64,000 bases of DNA from Oceanospirillales bacterium (GTDB lineage: Bacteria; Pseudomonadota; Gammaproteobacteria; Pseudomonadales; Endozoicomonadaceae): NCBI GenBank assembly GCA_004762125.1, contig SIHQ01000020.1:26079-90078 (forward strand). The letters are read 5' to 3'. Under the pieces are notes generated by a model. The model ran no database searches. It was not told the origin of the DNA and was given only the letters and a program-made list of their open reading frames with translations. The first letter of the stretch is position 1. The number at the start of each line of letters is the position of its first letter. Below are positions 8,693-18,127 of this stretch, piece by piece. A program made the translations under genes and the position numbers.

Positions 8693-11368
8693 TTACTCTT
8701 CGGATTCAGCTCCTGACTCAGGGGCAGCATCTGCTTCTGTTTCTTCATCAGCCTTAGCTTCAGTTCCAGCTTCAGGTGCTACATCAGATTCTGAATCTGA
8801 ACTCTCACCTTCAGAGTCATCCTCATAATCAGGCTGTTCTTCAGGCTCGTCAACACCGGCAACACCCACCAACTTCTCACCCTGTTGAACCTTGATTAGG
8901 GTGACACCTTGAGTATTACGGCTCATGACAGAAATTTCGTCTATGCGAGTTCTAACCAGAGTTCCCTGGTCAGAGATCAACATAATCTCCTCACCATCCT
9001 GAACCTGAATAGAACCTACCAGCTCACCATTTCGATCCGTGCATTGCATGGAGATAACACCCTGACCACCACGACCGGTGATACGGAAGTCTTCAACATT
9101 AGTGCGTTTACCAAAGCCATGTTCGCTGACAGTCAAAATCTGAGCTTCATTATCAGGAATAATCAGAGAGATAACTCGTTGACCATCCTTAAGCCTGATA
9201 CCACGAACACCGCGAGCGGTACGACCCATGGCACGTACATCAGTTTCTTCAAAACGAATAGCTTTGCCCGCATTGGACAACAGCATTACATGCCCTTCAC
9301 CAGTGGTGATCTTGGCACCGACCAGTTGATCCCCTTCATCCAGGCCGAGAGCAATCAAACCACTGCTTCTTGGACGGGAGAACTGCAACAGAGGCGTCTT
9401 CTTAACAGTACCCTTCTGGGTCGCCATGAAGACAAAGTGACCTTCGGTGTACTCTTCTACCGGCAACATGGCCGTAATACTCTCGCCTTCTTCCAACGGC
9501 AGAATATTAACAATCGGTCGACCACGGGATGTGCGACCCGCTACAGGAATCTGGTAAACCTTCAACCAGTAAACCTTGCCACGACTTGAGAACAACAGAA
9601 TCTGGGTATGAGTATTAGCCACCAGCATGTGTTCAACATAGTCTTCATCTTTCACCGACGCGGCCGACTTACCACGGCCACCACGACGCTGAGCTTGATA
9701 GGTATCAAGTGTCGTCGTTTTGGCATAACCACCATGAGACAAGGTGACCACCATGTCTTCTTCGGTAATCAGGTCTTCAACGGTCAAATCAAGACGGGAG
9801 CTGATGATTTCAGTACGGCGCTCATCGCCGTATTCCTCAACCACACTTTCAAGCTCTTCACGGATAATTTCCAGCAACCGTTCGGAACTGGCAAGGATAT
9901 GCAATAATTCAGCAATTCTCTCGATCAAGTCGCGATATTCACTGAGCAACTTGTCGTGCTCAAGGCCGGTCAAACGATGCAGACGCATCTCCAGAATGGC
10001 TTGAGCCTGAGCGGGTGACAGATAGTACTTACCATCACGCAGACCATATTCTTCAGGTAACTCATCAGGACGGCAAGCATCAGCACCGGCACGTTCGGCC
10101 ATAGCCGTTACATAACCTGGCTCCCAACCCTGTGCCATCAGTTTCTCTTTAGCTTCAGCAGGAGATGGCGAAGCTTTGATCATAGTAATAACAGGATCAA
10201 TATTGGAGAGAGCTACAGCCAAACCTTCCAACAAATGACCACGTTCACGAGCCTTACGCAACTCATAAACAGTTCTGCGTGTGACCACTTCGCGGCGATG
10301 ACGAATAAAAGCTTCCAGCATTTCTTTCAAATTGAAAAGCTTGGGCTGACCATCCAGCAGTGCCACATTATTAATACCAAACACAGTTTGCATTTGTGTC
10401 TGGGCATACAGGTTATTCAGAACAACATCAGCAACCTCACCACGACGAAGTTCTATTACTACTCGCATGCCATCCTTATCGGATTCATCACGAAGCTCAG
10501 AGATACCTTCAATCTTCTTATCCTTAACCAGCTCAGCGATCTTTTCGATCAAACGTGCTTTGTTTACCTGATAAGGCAACTCATGGATAAGAATGGTGCT
10601 TTTGTTCTTTTTCTCGTCGTGCTCAATCTCTGCACGAGCGCGAACATATATACGACCACGACCTGTGCGGTAAGCCTGTAATATTCCAGCACGACCATTA
10701 ATAATGCCCGCTGTCGGAAAGTCTGGACCCGGAATGTATTCCATCAGGTCATCGATGGTCAGATTCTCATCATCAATGAGCGCCAGACAACCTTTCACTA
10801 CTTCAGTCAGATTATGCGGAGGTATGTTTGTCGCCATACCTACAGCAATACCGGCCGCACCATTCACCAGCAAATTGGGAACGCGAGTCGGCATAACCGC
10901 TGGAATTAGTTCGGTACCGTCATAGTTTGGAACGTAGTCAACGGTTTCCTTATCCAGATCAGCCATAATATCGTGACTGATCTTACGCATACGGATTTCC
11001 GTATAACGCATGGCCGCTGCAGAATCACCATCCACAGAACCAAAGTTACCCTGGCCGTCGACCAGCATATATCTTAAAGAGAATGGCTGAGCCATACGTA
11101 CTATGGTGTCGTATACAGCCGAGTCACCGTGAGGGTGGTATTTACCAATGACATCACCGACAACACGTGCCGATTTTTTGTAAGGCTTGTTCCAGTCATT
11201 ATTCAGAACACTCATGGCAAAAAGCACACGCCGGTGAACCGGCTTGAGCCCGTCGCGAACGTCAGGCAAGGCCCGCCCGACGATGACGCTCATGGCATAA
11301 TCCAAATAGGATTGCTTGAGTTCGTCCTCAATGTTTACCGGAAGAATCTCGTTGGCGTTATCAGTCAT
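8693..11368 (-). CDS. gyrA: DNA gyrase subunit A
   Basis: Cuts and rejoins DNA in the GyrA2B2 topoisomerase that introduces negative supercoils. The protein has 891 residues, slightly longer than the E. coli protein (875). Numbering runs parallel to E. coli: the quinolone-resistance region reads [10 protein letters not shown], with wild-type Ser83 and Asp87. Catalytic Tyr122 lies in AMRYTEIR. The GyrA box QRRGGRGK opens the C-terminal beta-pinwheel domain. The last about 55 residues are a very acidic Glu/Asp/Ser/Ala tail, longer than usual. A ribosome site AAGGA lies 13-14 nt before the ATG, rather distant. The gene is flanked by a strong terminator downstream and by a divergent region shared with ubiG upstream. 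Confidence 0.98.
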   Translation of the reverse strand: MTDNANEILPVNIEDELKQSYLDYAMSVIVGRALPDVRDGLKPVHRRVLFAMSVLNNDWNKPYKKSARVVGDVIGKYHPHGDSAVYDTIVRMAQPFSLRYMLVDGQGNFGSVDGDSAAAMRYTEIRMRKISHDIMADLDKETVDYVPNYDGTELIPAVMPTRVPNLLVNGAAGIAVGMATNIPPHNLTEVVKGCLALIDDENLTIDDLMEYIPGPDFPTAGIINGRAGILQAYRTGRGRIYVRARAEIEHDEKKNKSTILIHELPYQVNKARLIEKIAELVKDKKIEGISELRDESDKDGMRVVIELRRGEVADVVLNNLYAQTQMQTVFGINNVALLDGQPKLFNLKEMLEAFIRHRREVVTRRTVYELRKARERGHLLEGLAVALSNIDPVITMIKASPSPAEAKEKLMAQGWEPGYVTAMAERAGADACRPDELPEEYGLRDGKYYLSPAQAQAILEMRLHRLTGLEHDKLLSEYRDLIERIAELLHILASSERLLEIIREELESVVEEYGDERRTEIISSRLDLTVEDLITEEDMVVTLSHGGYAKTTTLDTYQAQRRGGRGKSAASVKDEDYVEHMLVANTHTQILLFSSRGKVYWLKVYQIPVAGRTSRGRPIVNILPLEEGESITAMLPVEEYTEGHFVFMATQKGTVKKTPLLQFSRPRSSGLIALGLDEGDQLVGAKITTGEGHVMLLSNAGKAIRFEETDVRAMGRTARGVRGIRLKDGQRVISLIIPDNEAQILTVSEHGFGKRTNVEDFRITGRGGQGVISMQCTDRNGELVGSIQVQDGEEIMLISDQGTLVRTRIDEISVMSRNTQGVTLIKVQQGEKLVGVAGVDEPEEQPDYEDDSEGESSDSESDVAPEAGTEAKADEETEADAAPESGAESEE

Positions 11369-11842
11369 GTATACTCAATCGTCCTTTAGCTTGCGCCTGC
11401 CGAATCCCCGTCAACAGGTCAGGGAGGTTCGAAAAGGCCGGAAATCTGAATGCCAGAAAAACAGAACCATCGTATTAAAAAATCAGGTTCTATCTGCTCT
11501 TGGCAAATAGTTCAGAAACCGGCAGCCACCCTGACATCCGGTGGTTATTCCGCAGCCTGCTGGCCGGCAACAATTCAAATTCAATAAGAGAGAAATAATA
11601 CCACAGTAAGCACTGTTACTGCGAGCTACTGAAGCCCCGAATAGAACAAACCCCGACCAGAGTCAGAAAGCGGCCCCAGCTCTCGAAAATACCCTGCTCC
11701 AGACCCATAAAAAACGCATTTATGAATCTCTGGTACTGTATGTCACAACGTCTATCGGTATAATTCCGAAATCTAAACTAGGGCGGGCATTCTGTTATCG
11801 CAATCACGCCCGGATTTCACCATTTTTGAGAACAAAGACTCT
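11369..11842. other. Divergent gyrA/ubiG intergenic region
   Basis: 474 bp between the divergent gyrA and ubiG starts. It contains GC-rich partial hairpins around 11520-11565 and a candidate ubiG promoter near 11759. No ORF or RNA gene is supported. Confidence 0.5.
11759..11764 (+). promoter_or_regulatory. Candidate -10 element for ubiG
   Basis: A perfect TATAAT hexamer about 80 nt upstream of the ubiG ATG. The best upstream -35 at 17-nt spacing (CTGTAT) is poor, so this is only a candidate promoter. Confidence 0.35.
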
Positions 11843-12580
11843 ATGACCTCCCAACCGGAATCCGAAAAAACGGTTCATAACGTTGATCCAGCTGAAATCG
11901 CCAAATTCGAAGAACTGGCTAGTCGCTGGTGGGATCGGGATGGCGAATTTAAACCACTGCACGAAATCAACCCCTTGCGCCTTAACTTTATTGATGAGCG
12001 GGTTGGCCTGGCTGGCAAGAAAATTCTGGATGTCGGTTGCGGTGGTGGCATTCTTAGCGAATCCATGGCTCTGCGTGGCGCTGATGTTACCGGTATCGAT
12101 ATGGGCGAAGCGCCATTATCTGTAGCTCGGCTGCACTGCATGGAAAGTGAGGTTGAAGTCAACTATCGCCGTATTCCGGTAGAAGAACTGGCGGAAGAAA
12201 TGCCAGGGCAATTTGACGTAGTTACCTGCCTGGAAATGCTGGAGCACGTTCCAGACCCGGAATCCGTGGTACGCGCCTGTCACAAGTTATTAAAACCGGG
12301 CGGCCAGATTTTCTTTGCCACCATTAACCGAAACCCCAAATCCTGGCTCTTTGCCATTGTTGGCGCTGAATACGTTTTAAAGATGCTGCCTAAAGGCACT
12401 CACAATCACAAAAAATTCATCAAACCCAGCGAACTTTGTAACTGGATGCGAAAAACCGAACTGGCCGTACACGACATGACCGGAATGGTTTTCAACCCTC
12501 TGACCAATGTCTACAAGCTCAACAAGAATGATACCGACGTCAATTATCTGATTTACGGCAGCAAATCGGATCAGGCATGA
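11843..12580 (+). CDS. ubiG: Ubiquinone biosynthesis O-methyltransferase UbiG
   Basis: SAM-dependent methyltransferase carrying out both O-methylation steps of ubiquinone synthesis, at the inner membrane. The protein has 245 residues. Family landmarks are the N-terminal [21 protein letters not shown] motif [14 protein letters not shown] near residue 63, and [11 protein letters not shown] (motif III region). The ubiG stop overlaps the next ATG in an ATGA arrangement, so ubiG, mupP and yciK are probably co-translated, as in Pseudomonas. Confidence 0.96.
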   Translation: MTSQPESEKTVHNVDPAEIAKFEELASRWWDRDGEFKPLHEINPLRLNFIDERVGLAGKKILDVGCGGGILSESMALRGADVTGIDMGEAPLSVARLHCMESEVEVNYRRIPVEELAEEMPGQFDVVTCLEMLEHVPDPESVVRACHKLLKPGGQIFFATINRNPKSWLFAIVGAEYVLKMLPKGTHNHKKFIKPSELCNWMRKTELAVHDMTGMVFNPLTNVYKLNKNDTDVNYLIYGSKSDQA

Positions 12581-13293
12581 AACAGAAAAATCAGAACATC
12601 AAAGCTATCTTCTTCGATCTTGACGGCACACTGATGGACACTGCTAGCGATTTTATCAGCGTCATTCATCAAATGCAGACTCAGGATCGAAAACCATTAA
12701 TTGATCCCGAGGTCATTTACAAAAATGTCTCCGAAGGGTCACGAAAAATGGTTGAGCTGGCCTATCAGCTTGAGCCCGGTACTCAGGCGCTTGAAGATAA
12801 ACGTAATGAACTGCTTGATTGTTACGACCGCCATATAAACAAGGTAAATCGAGCCTCACCGGCCATGCTTTATCAGGGGATCAGCACACTACTGAATACT
12901 CTCGATGAAAAAGGCCTTATCTGGGGCGTAATAACCAATAAACCGGAGAGCTATGCCTCTCTACTGATCGAACAGAACGGCCTAACAGATCGCATTAAAA
13001 CTCTGGTCTGCCCAGATCACATCAGTCGCACAAAACCTGACCCGGAATCACTGCTTCTTGCCTGTCAGCAGACCGGCGTATCACCAGAGCAATGCCTTTA
13101 TATTGGCGACCACGTTCGCGATATAGAAGCGGGGCGCGCTGCCGGAATGACAACAGTAGCTGCTTTGTACGGCTACATACTGGACGACGACGATCCTGCA
13201 CAATGGCAGGCTGATCACACCATCAATCAAGCCAGCGACATTTTACCTTTACTGGAAAGCATGGAGTGGCAACTGCCACGGAGAAATCACTAA
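12577..13293 (+). CDS. mupP: HAD phosphatase, probable MurNAc-6-phosphate phosphatase MupP
   Basis: A 238-residue HAD-superfamily phosphatase with motif [12 protein letters not shown], motif II VITNKP, a KPDPE loop and motif [17 protein letters not shown]. By sequence alone it is close to phosphoglycolate phosphatases (Gph). The placement directly after ubiG and before a YciK-type dehydrogenase matches Pseudomonas mupP, whose product dephosphorylates MurNAc-6-phosphate in peptidoglycan recycling. It overlaps ubiG by 4 nt and shares one base with the next ATG. Gph remains the alternative. Confidence 0.8.
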   Translation: MKQKNQNIKAIFFDLDGTLMDTASDFISVIHQMQTQDRKPLIDPEVIYKNVSEGSRKMVELAYQLEPGTQALEDKRNELLDCYDRHINKVNRASPAMLYQGISTLLNTLDEKGLIWGVITNKPESYASLLIEQNGLTDRIKTLVCPDHISRTKPDPESLLLACQQTGVSPEQCLYIGDHVRDIEAGRAAGMTTVAALYGYILDDDDPAQWQADHTINQASDILPLLESMEWQLPRRNH

Positions 13294-14051
13294 TGTTTGA
13301 ATACTCAGCACCAGCCAACCTACTGGAAGGCAAAATCGTTCTAGTGACGGGTGCCGGTAGCGGCATTGGCCGAACAGCGGCACTGACTTACGCAAAGCAC
13401 GGTGCAACCGTTGTATTACTGGGTCGAACCACCAGTAAGCTGGAAGCCGTTTACGATGAAATCGAAAGCAATGGCTGGCCTCAGGCCGCCATCTACCCCA
13501 TGAATCTGACCGGCGCCAGCGAAGAAGACTACGCCAGCTTGGCCGCCACGCTGGAAAAAGAGTTCGGCCGACTCGACGGACTACTGCATAACGCTGGGCT
13601 GCTTGGTGAGCTGAAAGCTATTGCCCAGTACGATTACGACAAGTGGCAGGAACTCATGCAGGTTAACCTGAATGCTCCCTTCCTGCTGACTCGGGAGATG
13701 ATTCCTTTGCTAAGAGAGTCTGAAGCCGGCTCCATCATTTTCACTTCATCCGGCGTTGGTCATAAAGGTCGTGCGCACTGGGGTGCTTATAGCGTCTCAA
13801 AGTTTGCCAACGAAGGTCTGATGCAAATCGTTGCTGATGAGGAAGACGGAATTTCTAACGTCCGTGCTAACAGCTTGAATCCGGGCGGAACCCGAACCGC
13901 AATGCGCGCATCCGCATTTCCCGGCGAAGATCCAGCCACCCGTCCTACGCCAGAAGACATTATGCCTCTCTATCTCTATCTGATGGGCAGTGACAGCAAA
14001 GACGTTAGCGGGCAAGCATTCCACGCTCAAAAAGCCAACAATGCCCAATAA
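13293..14051 (+). CDS. yciK: YciK-family short-chain dehydrogenase/reductase
   Basis: Classical SDR. It has an NAD(P)-binding TGAGSGIGR, an NAG segment (LHNAG), a catalytic Ser in SSGVGHKG and YSVSK with the catalytic Tyr and Lys. An upstream in-frame ATG at 13266 exists, but the start at 13293 (MFEYSAP) has GGAGA 8 nt before it, overlaps the mupP TAA by one base and fits the YciK family N-terminus. The length is then 252 residues. The substrate of YciK proteins is not established. It is third in the ubiG-mupP-yciK unit. Confidence 0.88.
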   Translation: MFEYSAPANLLEGKIVLVTGAGSGIGRTAALTYAKHGATVVLLGRTTSKLEAVYDEIESNGWPQAAIYPMNLTGASEEDYASLAATLEKEFGRLDGLLHNAGLLGELKAIAQYDYDKWQELMQVNLNAPFLLTREMIPLLRESEAGSIIFTSSGVGHKGRAHWGAYSVSKFANEGLMQIVADEEDGISNVRANSLNPGGTRTAMRASAFPGEDPATRPTPEDIMPLYLYLMGSDSKDVSGQAFHAQKANNAQ

Positions 14052-14124
14052 GCAATAAATACAGGGAACTCCCGGCAGGATTCAGTATCCAATGCTTTTT
14101 TGAATCTATTTGTCGGGGTTCTTC

Positions 14125-15711
14125 ATGCTGAGACGATCACTGTTTATTCTTTTCTGGTTACTTCTTCCCTCTGTAACCACAGCCCAACCATCTCATACTC
14201 AGAAAGACCTGAACGAAGAGCGTGTAATCGCATCTCTCTGGCAGCAAGAGAGCCCTGAATTTGAAGCGTTGGTGTATCAAACATACAACTTCGCCACCGA
14301 CTCCCTTCCTGAATTGCTTAAGAGCACACCGAAAAGCAAAAAACCAGCCATCGTTGTTGATATTGACGACACTCTACTAAAAAGTGCTGGCTACTTTTCC
14401 AGTCTTATCGGTACCAATGACAAACGGACCATTGAACGTTCAAACCACTGGTGGCAGAACAAAGCTCTGCCTGATCTTCCCGGCGCCAAATATTTTCTGA
14501 CCAGAGCCAACGACTCAGGTATAGAAATTTTCTACATCAGCGGTCGTTTTAACTCAGTAAAAAAAGCAGCACTGACAAACCTGCGAGCACTTGGTTTTCC
14601 CATTAAAAGTGAGGAGCAATTGCTTTTCCAGGAAACAGACAAGAACACCATAAGCAAAGAAAGTAAAAGAGCATCTATTCGTAACAAAGGCTATTTCATA
14701 CTGATGTTGATTGGTGACCAGCTTGAAGATCTTGGCCCTGCCATTAACGCCAGCCTGCCACAAAAAAGACACTGGCTGTACAACAACCAGAATCACCTCG
14801 GAAAAGACTGGTTTTATATTCCCAACCTTATTTATGGCTCATGGGAAACAACCGTCAACGGAAACCTGACCAGACCAACCCTTGAAGAGCAACGCTTAGC
14901 TCGAATAGCCGCTCTCAACAACAGCTATTACCCAGAGTTGAAAGACCCTCTTTATGCGCACCAAAGTACTTCAGCCTTTCTGTGGCAGCATGCTTCAGCC
15001 GAATCCGATGCATCAGCACTGCAGACATTTAACAGAATTGACCAGGTCACCAGTAAAATAGACAAAACACAAACCAGCAACCCGGCAATCACCATCGCAT
15101 TAAACGGCAGTGTTCTGGAATATATGCCCGCAACACCGGGCCCAGATGACCAACCTGACAAACATTATCAGTGGTTCAGCCGTCTTTTTGATGACAGCAA
15201 TCTGGTGGCCGGCGTCAATGAAACCCTCCTGAACGCCAAAAATCAGGGCTATGATATTTTCTACGTTGCCGACACCGCACTTTCATCCATGGGCGGCAAT
15301 AATTCACAAGAAAAACGCCAACTGCTTGCCGAAAAACTTGAAGCGTCAGGACTGCCTCACCACGATGAGAAACACATATTACTCTCCAGTGATTACTGCC
15401 CAAACGAAGAAAGTAACTGCCCCACTGAACATAAAACCAGAGCTTTATCATCAGGCCTGCACGACGGCAAGAAATACACTCTAGTACTTCAGATTGGAAA
15501 CTTGCTCAGTGATTTTGAATTACCAAAGATAAACAACAAGCAAGACGTCGCTGGATATAAGGAGCTATTTGGCCGGCAGTACTTTCTCATTCCCTGCCCG
15601 CTGCATCATGACAGCCTTTTTAAAGCTACCGGGCAAGAACAACTGACAACAAACGACCATGAAACAATGGCAAGAATAAGAAGAGATAAAGCAAAGGAAG
15701 CATCTGACTGA
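14125..15711 (+). CDS. Exported tandem acid phosphatase (P4/class B HAD-like), second copy degenerate
   Basis: A 528-residue protein starting at ATG 14125, after which a signal peptide runs to about VTTAQ; a TTG at 14110 is less likely. The first half resembles OmpP4/class B acid phosphatases: WQQESPEFEALVYQTYNFA, the nucleophile motif VVDIDDTLLKS, EIFYISGR and LMLIGDQLEDLG. The second half, from about residue 285, repeats the same layout: LWQHASAESDASALQTFN, ITIALNGSVLEY in place of DIDDTLL, DIFYVADTA, and a YFLIPCPLH end matching WFYIPNLIYG. The catalytic aspartates of the second copy are therefore gone. The first domain probably removes phosphate from nucleotides or sugar phosphates in the periplasm. 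The second may be structural or bind substrate. Confidence 0.8.
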   Translation: MLRRSLFILFWLLLPSVTTAQPSHTQKDLNEERVIASLWQQESPEFEALVYQTYNFATDSLPELLKSTPKSKKPAIVVDIDDTLLKSAGYFSSLIGTNDKRTIERSNHWWQNKALPDLPGAKYFLTRANDSGIEIFYISGRFNSVKKAALTNLRALGFPIKSEEQLLFQETDKNTISKESKRASIRNKGYFILMLIGDQLEDLGPAINASLPQKRHWLYNNQNHLGKDWFYIPNLIYGSWETTVNGNLTRPTLEEQRLARIAALNNSYYPELKDPLYAHQSTSAFLWQHASAESDASALQTFNRIDQVTSKIDKTQTSNPAITIALNGSVLEYMPATPGPDDQPDKHYQWFSRLFDDSNLVAGVNETLLNAKNQGYDIFYVADTALSSMGGNNSQEKRQLLAEKLEASGLPHHDEKHILLSSDYCPNEESNCPTEHKTRALSSGLHDGKKYTLVLQIGNLLSDFELPKINNKQDVAGYKELFGRQYFLIPCPLHHDSLFKATGQEQLTTNDHETMARIRRDKAKEASD

Positions 15712-15732
15712 TAGCGTTTTTGTGACAGAGCA

Positions 15733-15776
15733 CCTGATTCGTAGTCAGGTACTCTACCCAGCTGAGCTACGAGCGC
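15733..15776 (-). pseudogene. 5' half of tRNA-Arg(ACG), truncated after the anticodon arm
   Basis: On the minus strand, GCGCTCG (5' acceptor strand) is followed by TAGCTCAGCTGGGTAGAG (D arm) and a 5-bp anticodon stem CCTGA/TCAGG around the loop CTACGAA, so the anticodon is ACG. The variable loop, T arm and 3' acceptor strand do not follow. Bases 15712-15732 show no TTCGAAT-like T loop. It cannot be a functional tRNA. A good promoter remains upstream, so it may be transcribed. Confidence 0.8.
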
Positions 15777-15793
15777 ATTTCAACAAGGATGAA

Positions 15794-15822
15794 ACTATAT
15801 GATTTCATTTTCATAAAGCCAA
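15794..15822 (-). promoter_or_regulatory. Promoter in front of the tRNA-Arg half
   Basis: On the minus strand, -35 TTGGCT (15822-15817), 17-nt spacer, -10 TATAGT (15799-15794). The expected start is about 11 nt upstream of the tRNA 5' end, the usual layout of a tRNA gene promoter. Confidence 0.6.
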
Positions 15823-15839
15823 CCTATTCAATATAAATA

Positions 15840-16310
15840 CTATTTCATTGCCGCAACGGCTGTTTTAGCGCATTCCTGATCATGCTCAACATAACCACCA
15901 GCCACACCAATAGCGCCGATTAACTTACCTGACTTTGAAAAAACAGGCTCACCACCTCCCACAGTTAATAGACCAGGGAAAACTTTGAATTCAGGTTTTT
16001 TACTGGTGATGTTTGCGATATCACCGCTGGGCATTGACCATGAAAGTGAAGAGCCAGCCTTTAACGTAGCTCCGGTTAGCGCTGCAGGTAGCGCCTCATC
16101 CATTCTAAATGAAGCCACTACATCATCGCCACGATCAATAATGATCATAGCCATATTCCAGCCTTTTTTTGCAGCCAGCTCATGACAAGCCTGAACACCT
16201 TTTAACGCTTTGGCTGATGACAGATAAGGACGACTGTCTTCTGCTTGCACAGAAGAAGCGGCCACAACGCTTAAAGCCAGAGACGCGCAGAGTGCTGTTA
16301 TTTTTTTCAT
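15840..16310 (-). CDS. Exported GlcG/HbpS-family (DUF336) protein
   Basis: A 156-residue protein with a clear signal peptide (MKKITALCASLALSVVAASSVQA) followed by a GlcG/HbpS domain: the N-terminal helix with KALKGVQACHELAAKKGW, then MIIIDRGDDVVASFRMDEAL, then GGGEPVFSKSGKLIGAIGVAGG. Family members such as HbpS bind haem; others sit in glycolate gene clusters. Here it is alone, on the minus strand, divergent from nhaC across a 278-bp regulatory region that holds an FNR/Anr box. A role in haem binding or oxidative sensing is possible, not shown. Confidence 0.85.
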   Translation of the reverse strand: MKKITALCASLALSVVAASSVQAEDSRPYLSSAKALKGVQACHELAAKKGWNMAMIIIDRGDDVVASFRMDEALPAALTGATLKAGSSLSWSMPSGDIANITSKKPEFKVFPGLLTVGGGEPVFSKSGKLIGAIGVAGGYVEHDQECAKTAVAAMK

Positions 16311-16477
16311 CGAGGTTTCTCATTATTTGAATATCGGGTGCCAGTCGTGAATAGTAACCAACTCATAGCCGCAAAAAAATCACTGCTGCAAAAATATACA
16401 CTTATTAACTTCTTTCTCTGAATTCTATCGCCAGTCAAATCACTACACCTTCACGTGATACAGATCATTTTTTTGAC

Positions 16478-16500
16478 TGATTCTAGCTTGTGTAGAATCA
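16478..16500. promoter_or_regulatory. Perfect 8-bp inverted repeat upstream of nhaC
   Basis: TGATTCTA, 7-nt spacer, TAGAATCA. It lies 5 bp upstream of the FNR/Anr box in the nhaC/glcG-like divergent region. The symmetry fits a dimeric regulator; no regulator gene is nearby. It is not followed by a U-run, so a terminator is unlikely. Confidence 0.5.
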
Positions 16501-16504
16501 AAAA

Positions 16505-16546
16505 TTGATCTATATCAATCGCTTATAAGTGATCACTCCATAGGAT
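16505..16546 (+). promoter_or_regulatory. FNR/Anr box with class II-spaced -10 (nhaC promoter)
   Basis: TTGATCTATATCAA (16505-16518) is a perfect TTGAT-N4-ATCAA site. With its centre at 16511.5, a class II promoter (-41.5) would start at about 16553, and TAGGAT lies at 16541-16546, exactly -12 to -7. This predicts activation of nhaC (and perhaps ansA) at low oxygen. Confidence 0.75.
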
Positions 16547-16588
16547 GGCGACGTATAAAGCTTTTTCATCTATTCGGAGTACAATTTA

Positions 16589-18019
16589 ATGGAACGGAAA
16601 CTTCCCCTCCCGTCCATGCTTCAGGTTTTCCTGGTATTGGGCACTTTTCTTCTATTAGCTTTCTCATTTACAGCCAAGTTCAACCTGCCCATTCAACTGG
16701 CACTCTGTGTTGGTTGGTTTCTGGCCATGGCTCTGGGTATAAAACTCGGTCATAAATACAAAGATCTTGAAGCTGCTGCCGGCGAAGGTATCTATAAAGG
16801 TATGGGCGCTATTCTGATACTGCTTGCAGTAGGCGCCTTGGTTGGCACCTGGATCGCTGGCGGTATCGTACCCAGCATTATTTACTTTGGGTTGCAAACC
16901 ATACACCCATCCATCTTTCTGCTGGCCACATTGATTATTTGCTCCATGACCGCTCTGGCTACAGGCACTTCCTGGGGTGCCGCAGGTACTGCAGGTATCG
17001 CCATGATGGGTATTGGTCAGGGATTGGGCGTTCCAATGCCGGTAACAGCAGGCGCCATTCTTTCCGGCGTTTACTTTGGCGACAAACTATCACCACTATC
17101 CGACAGTGTTATCCTTGCGTCCTCTATGTCTGAAGTGGAAATTGTTGACCATATTAAAGGCATGTTGCCTATCAGTCTGACAGCCTACGCACTGACTGCT
17201 GTAGCCTTTACAGTCTACGGACTGCAGTTTGGCGGCAACGCTGACATGGCTCAGGTTCAGGCCGTCATGCAAGTGTTGGACGGCACTTTCAATATCTCAA
17301 TACTGTCTTTTGTTCCCGTTATTATTGTTCTTCTTTTGCTGTCAAGGAAGTTTCCTTCCTATCCGGTCATTATGTTGGGTTCTGCTCTGGGTATCCTCTG
17401 GGCAATACTGTTTCAGGACAGAGCACCGGTTGAAGCCATCAGCAGTGTCTGGGCGCCTTTGTCCATGACCTCCGGTAACGCATTTATTGATAACATTCTC
17501 AATCGTGGTGGCATGTCCAACATGCTGGGCTCTGTTGCTGTCATTATCTTCGGCCTGGGTTTTGGGGGATTACTCGACAAGGTAGGTATTCTGGAAACCG
17601 TTGCTAAACAGTATGAAAACAGGATCACCAACGAAGGCAACCTAACCGTTTATACCGTTCTTACCGCCTTCTTTGCCAACGTGTTTGGCAGTGCCATGTA
17701 CGTGTCGCTGATTCTGACTCCGAAAATCATGTCCGGCAGCTATGACCGCATGAACGTTGACCGTCGCATGCTTTCCCGCAGTGCCGAGTTCGGCGGTACA
17801 CTGACATCCGGTATGGTACCATGGAGCGATAACGGCATCTTTATGGCCGGTCTGCTGGGTGTATCCACCGTTGCCTACATTCCCTATATGTGGATGAGTT
17901 TCATCAGTATTGGTCTGGTTATCGCCTTCGCTTATCTGGGTAAGTTCCGCCCTAATGATCAGCGTTACGTTAAGTCCAGTGACAAATCACTGTATCAGAC
18001 CGAAATGGCCGGCGCCTGA
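16589..18019 (+). CDS. nhaC: NhaC-family Na+/H+ antiporter
   Basis: A 476-residue inner membrane protein with about 11-12 hydrophobic segments and the NhaC signature regions ALATGTSWGAAGTAGIA, YFGDKLSPLSDSV and SAEFGGTLTSGMVPWSDNG. NhaC exchanges Na+ for H+; some relatives exchange organic anions or amino acids (malate/lactate or related), so the substrate is not certain. It lies 108 bp upstream of cytoplasmic asparaginase. With the FNR box in front, a joint role in amino acid use under low oxygen is plausible, for example aspartate/asparagine exchange or pH and Na+ balance. A GGAG lies 11 nt before the ATG. Confidence 0.88.
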   Translation: MERKLPLPSMLQVFLVLGTFLLLAFSFTAKFNLPIQLALCVGWFLAMALGIKLGHKYKDLEAAAGEGIYKGMGAILILLAVGALVGTWIAGGIVPSIIYFGLQTIHPSIFLLATLIICSMTALATGTSWGAAGTAGIAMMGIGQGLGVPMPVTAGAILSGVYFGDKLSPLSDSVILASSMSEVEIVDHIKGMLPISLTAYALTAVAFTVYGLQFGGNADMAQVQAVMQVLDGTFNISILSFVPVIIVLLLLSRKFPSYPVIMLGSALGILWAILFQDRAPVEAISSVWAPLSMTSGNAFIDNILNRGGMSNMLGSVAVIIFGLGFGGLLDKVGILETVAKQYENRITNEGNLTVYTVLTAFFANVFGSAMYVSLILTPKIMSGSYDRMNVDRRMLSRSAEFGGTLTSGMVPWSDNGIFMAGLLGVSTVAYIPYMWMSFISIGLVIAFAYLGKFRPNDQRYVKSSDKSLYQTEMAGA

Positions 18020-18057
18020 TCCTGCCGATTCAAATATTCGAAAAATAGTTTAATGAC

Positions 18058-18098
18058 ACCCCGTTAATCCATACACTGGTCTGACGGGGTTTCTTGTT
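18058..18098 (+). terminator. Weak terminator/attenuator between nhaC and ansA
   Basis: A 7-bp stem ACCCCGT / ACGGGGT with a 19-nt loop, followed by TTCTTGTTT. It may cut expression of ansA relative to nhaC or end the nhaC message. The loop is long, so stability is doubtful. Confidence 0.4.
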
Positions 18099-18127
18099 TA
18101 AGAGCAACAGATTTTGAGAGCAAGACA

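Noticed and set aside
8909..9589. 226-codon plus-strand ORF across gyrA
   Set aside because: Antisense shadow of the highly conserved gyrA frame; no ribosome site or family resemblance.
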